This document shows positions 13,623-15,688 of a stretch of DNA of 15,688 nucleotides, piece after piece. The stretch lies in NCBI GenBank assembly GCA_964544765.1, contig CAZJDM010000107.1, positions 1-15,688 on the forward strand. Reading direction: 5' to 3'. The notes below the pieces were generated by a model. It had not been told where the DNA came from. It made no database searches and saw only the letters and a list, made by a program, of their open reading frames with translations. This DNA is from CAZJDM01 sp964544765 (GTDB lineage Bacteria > Bdellovibrionota_B > Oligoflexia > CAYFLR01). Made by a program: the position numbers and the translations under genes. Numbering within the stretch: the stretch's first letter is position 1; every line of letters begins with the position of its first letter.

Positions 13623-15106
13623 CTATCAAGAACCAGGTTCAACTAATCACTTATCCTGATTCGTTAGGTGGTGATTTAAAAAACTTGAATACAATACTAA
13701 AAAAATATTTTAAAGATATTTTTAAAGGTGGTATTCATATCTTACCACCCTTTCCATCATCAGGCGATCGAGGATTCGCTCCCTTAACTTATCTGGAAAT
13801 TGAATCACAATTTGGTTCTTGGGATGATATCAGAGCTATTGGAGAAAACTTCGATATAATGTTGGACATGATGGTCAACCACATTTCCAGGCAATCAGAA
13901 TTTTTTCAAGACTTCTTAAAGAAAGGTAGGAAATCTTCTTATAGTGACTTATTTATTACCTTAGATAAAATATGGAAAGAAAATCATCCTTCTAAGGAAG
14001 ATTTTGCCAAGATATTTCTACGAAGAACTGAACCTTGGTCCAGTTTTACTACTGAGGAAACAGGAAAAGAAGAGAAAGTCTGGACAACCTTTGGGAAGCA
14101 AGATCCATCTGAACAAATCGATTTGGATGTTACTTCTCAAGCTACACGTCAACTTTTTGAAAAATTTATTACTCATTTTAAGAAACAAAATGTAAAATTG
14201 GTACGGCTTGACGCAGTTGGATATGTAATTAAAAAACTAGGTACAAGTTGCTTTTTTGTAGAACCTGAAATATATCAATTTTTAGACTGGATCACCAACC
14301 TTGCAGATTCTTGTCAGATTGAATTATTACCCGAAGTTCATTCTCACTACTCAATTCAATATAAATTGGCCGAACATGGATATTGGATTTATGATTTTAT
14401 TCTACCTTATACTGTCTTGGAAGCACTACTATTCAAGTCCAGTGAAAGATTATGTAAGTATCTTAAGAATCGACCAATCAAACAATTTACTATGCTTGAT
14501 TGTCATGATGGAATTCCAGTTAAACCTGATTTAGATGGAATAGTAGAAACAAAAGACGCTCAAAGGTTGGTTGATATCTGCCTTGAACGCGGAGCTAATC
14601 TTAGTCGTATTTTTTCAGCCAACCATAGAGATAAAGATGGCTTTGATGTCCATCAGATTAGATGCTCTTATTATTCAATGCTTGATTGTAATGACGACGC
14701 TTACATGGCGGCAAGAGCAATTCAGTTTTTTGTACCAGGTATTCCACAAGTGTACTATGTCGGGCTTCTAGCTGGAAAGAATGATGTCGAAAATATAAAT
14801 AAGACTGGTGATGGTCGCGAAATTAATCGTCATAATTATAGTATGGATGAGTTTGAATCGGAATTTAATAAAGTAGTTGTTCAAAGACTATTAAAACTAA
14901 TCAGATTTAGAAATGAATACTCTGCTTTTAACGGTAAATTTAAGGTTATCGACTCACCTGATGATAAAATCAGATTATCATGGCAAGTGAATGGTGAGAA
15001 TCAATTTGGTTCTTCTTGTTCTTTAACCGTCGATTTAAATACTTATTGTACAGTGATCAATTATCTTGATAATGAATCTGGTCAAGAAGTTACTTATGAA
15101 CCGTGA
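13619..15106 (+). CDS. GH13 subfamily 18 sucrose-phosphorylase-type enzyme
   Basis: 495 residues, the normal length for this family, which phosphorolyses a glucoside to alpha-glucose 1-phosphate. Sequence landmarks: N-terminal QLITYPDSLG (8-17), ILPPFPSSGDRGFAP (41-55), MVNHIS (85-90), RLDAVGY with nucleophile-type Asp198, LLPEVHSHY with acid/base-type Glu239, LDCHDG with Asp297, and VPGIPQVYYVGLLAGKND near 370. By memory the PFPSSGDRGFAP and HSHYSI elements resemble the Leuconostoc-type sucrose phosphorylase more than the Bifidobacterium type. Glucosylglycerol or sucrose 6-phosphate is an alternative substrate in this subfamily. It has no signal peptide. Coupled by a four-base overlap to the kinase gene; no sugar transporter is in the window. 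Confidence 0.9.
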   Translation: MTIKNQVQLITYPDSLGGDLKNLNTILKKYFKDIFKGGIHILPPFPSSGDRGFAPLTYLEIESQFGSWDDIRAIGENFDIMLDMMVNHISRQSEFFQDFLKKGRKSSYSDLFITLDKIWKENHPSKEDFAKIFLRRTEPWSSFTTEETGKEEKVWTTFGKQDPSEQIDLDVTSQATRQLFEKFITHFKKQNVKLVRLDAVGYVIKKLGTSCFFVEPEIYQFLDWITNLADSCQIELLPEVHSHYSIQYKLAEHGYWIYDFILPYTVLEALLFKSSERLCKYLKNRPIKQFTMLDCHDGIPVKPDLDGIVETKDAQRLVDICLERGANLSRIFSANHRDKDGFDVHQIRCSYYSMLDCNDDAYMAARAIQFFVPGIPQVYYVGLLAGKNDVENINKTGDGREINRHNYSMDEFESEFNKVVVQRLLKLIRFRNEYSAFNGKFKVIDSPDDKIRLSWQVNGENQFGSSCSLTVDLNTYCTVINYLDNESGQEVTYEP

Positions 15107-15131
15107 AAGTTTGATTAGTTTTTAAAGATAA

Positions 15132-15527
15132 TTATTCTTTACAATAATCATGACAAGAAGAAAAAGAGTAAGGGCATTTTTTCATACATTCACTGCCAGT
15201 ACCACACACATTTACACAGTTACTAAAAAAGGAGTTGCATTTTTTCCAACAACCTATCTTAAATGCCGTAGTGTTATCATTACATTTATTTGCGCAGGAT
15301 GAGAATCCTTGAGGGCATTTTTGAAAACAATCTACACCACCGCCACATTTATCAAGACAATAAGAGAAACCGTAAGGACATTTTTTCCAGCATATATTAC
15401 TGTAATCATTAGTAGCTTGACAAGTATATTGTACTCCATCTTTTTCTAATTCGAAAGAATCAGCCAATAATCCCCAGCTAAATGCTGCTGAACCCAATAT
15501 AATTAATAAAATATAAATTCTCTTCAT
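15132..15527 (-). CDS. Secreted protein of four C-x3-C-x6-C-x3-C repeats
   Basis: 131 residues with a signal peptide (hydrophobic core 5-20, likely cut after A22). The rest contains 17 cysteines. Sixteen fall in four repeats with identical spacing C-x3-C-x6-C-x3-C: Cys 46/50/57/61, 67/71/78/82, 93/97/104/108 and 114/118/125/129, most with a P-x-x-F-S core (CPYGFSYC, CPQGFSSC, CPYSFSSC). Linkers are 5, 10 and 5 residues. Cys36 is unpaired by this scheme. Paired CxxxC helices stapled by disulfides, as in alpha-hairpinin-like folds, are one model. AAGGAGG four bases before the ATG supports the start. Function unknown; it converges with the phosphorylase gene 25 bases away. Confidence 0.85.
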   Translation of the reverse strand: MKRIYILLIILGSAAFSWGLLADSFELEKDGVQYTCQATNDYSNICWKKCPYGFSYCLDKCGGGVDCFQKCPQGFSSCANKCNDNTTAFKIGCWKKCNSFFSNCVNVCGTGSECMKKCPYSFSSCHDYCKE

Positions 15528-15619
15528 AAAACCTCCTTGTTTATACTTAATAGGGCAGTGAAACTGTTGATGAATTTTAGTAAGGTCTATTTTACATAAT
15601 TTAATTAAATGTGCAAATG

Positions 15620-15688
15620 TTAGATAGGGATTTTCAGCCCTTGCTGAAACTTTTCTCTAATCCTACTACCAGTTGAAATATTGGAACT
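15620..15688 (-). CDS. Possible C-terminal end of a gene entering from the right
   Basis: A minus-strand frame is open from the window edge to a TAA at 15620-15622, reading SSNISTGSRIREKFQQGLKI and PI. It is protein-like but only 22 residues, and a 7-bp hairpin (TTTCAGC 15632-15638, GCTGAAA 15643-15649) lies inside it, which could instead be a terminator of a gene outside the window. Confidence 0.35.
   Translation of the reverse strand, partial: SSNISTGSRIREKFQQGLKIPI

Noticed and set aside
14004..14771. Three plus-strand ORFs inside the GH13 gene
   Set aside because: All are out-of-frame readings within a well-supported enzyme gene.
3523..15651. Shared TTGCTGAAACT at about 3527 and 15641
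   Set aside because: An 11-base match is expected several times by chance in a sequence of this size and composition.
1..15688. CRISPR array or rRNA
   Set aside because: No regularly spaced direct repeats of 23-40 bases and no rRNA-like conserved blocks were found by reading.

Overview
The window is AT-rich (about one third G+C by eye). It comes from a Gram-negative bacterium: several products have Sec signal peptides, one has a good lipobox, and one looks like a small outer-membrane protein. SmpB points to a chromosomal backbone, while a KfrA-type coiled-coil protein, a hicAB toxin-antitoxin pair and two decayed genes point to an accessory or plasmid-derived segment between about 3.8 and 8.1 kb. 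The mix of HD-GYP signalling, many exported orphan proteins and a multi-pass orphan membrane protein would suit a Bdellovibrio-like predator or another environmental Gram-negative, but no gene here fixes the taxon and that is only a guess.

Layout. 1-3410: the N-terminal part of an exported protein with a five-fold SSPK repeat (minus strand, cut by the window edge), smpB, then the sulfur-relay pair tusA (plus) and a DsrE/DsrF-type protein (minus) facing tail to tail, then an HD-GYP protein whose metal-site and GYP residues are altered. 3411-5492: a long AT-rich gap, then an exported protein of unknown function broken into three reading frames by two apparent -1 shifts. 5519-8082: a KfrA-like autoregulator with operator repeats inside its promoter, then hicA-hicB under a strongly symmetric operator and bracketed by 18/20-matching inverted 20-mers, then a truncated pseudogene. 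8083-12153: an exported ParB-nuclease-like (ParBc_2) protein, a small lipoprotein, a 451-residue multi-pass membrane protein, and an outer-membrane-like protein. 12154-15688: a TetR-family regulator with a perfect consensus promoter and twin operators, transcribed together with the outer-membrane-like gene; divergent from it, a P-loop uridine-kinase-like protein overlapping by four bases a GH13 sucrose-phosphorylase-type enzyme; and finally a secreted protein made of four C-x3-C-x6-C-x3-C repeats.

How the genes work together. The clearest circuits are the self-regulated units (KfrA-like, hicAB, tetR-OMP), each with repeats positioned over recognisable -35/-10 boxes, and the translationally coupled kinase/phosphorylase pair, which probably acts on one sugar pathway. 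No CRISPR array, rRNA, tRNA, intact transposase or complete phage module was seen. The most unusual items are the inverted-repeat-bracketed hicAB unit, the Cys-repeat protein, the exported ParBc_2 protein and the degenerate HD-GYP protein.
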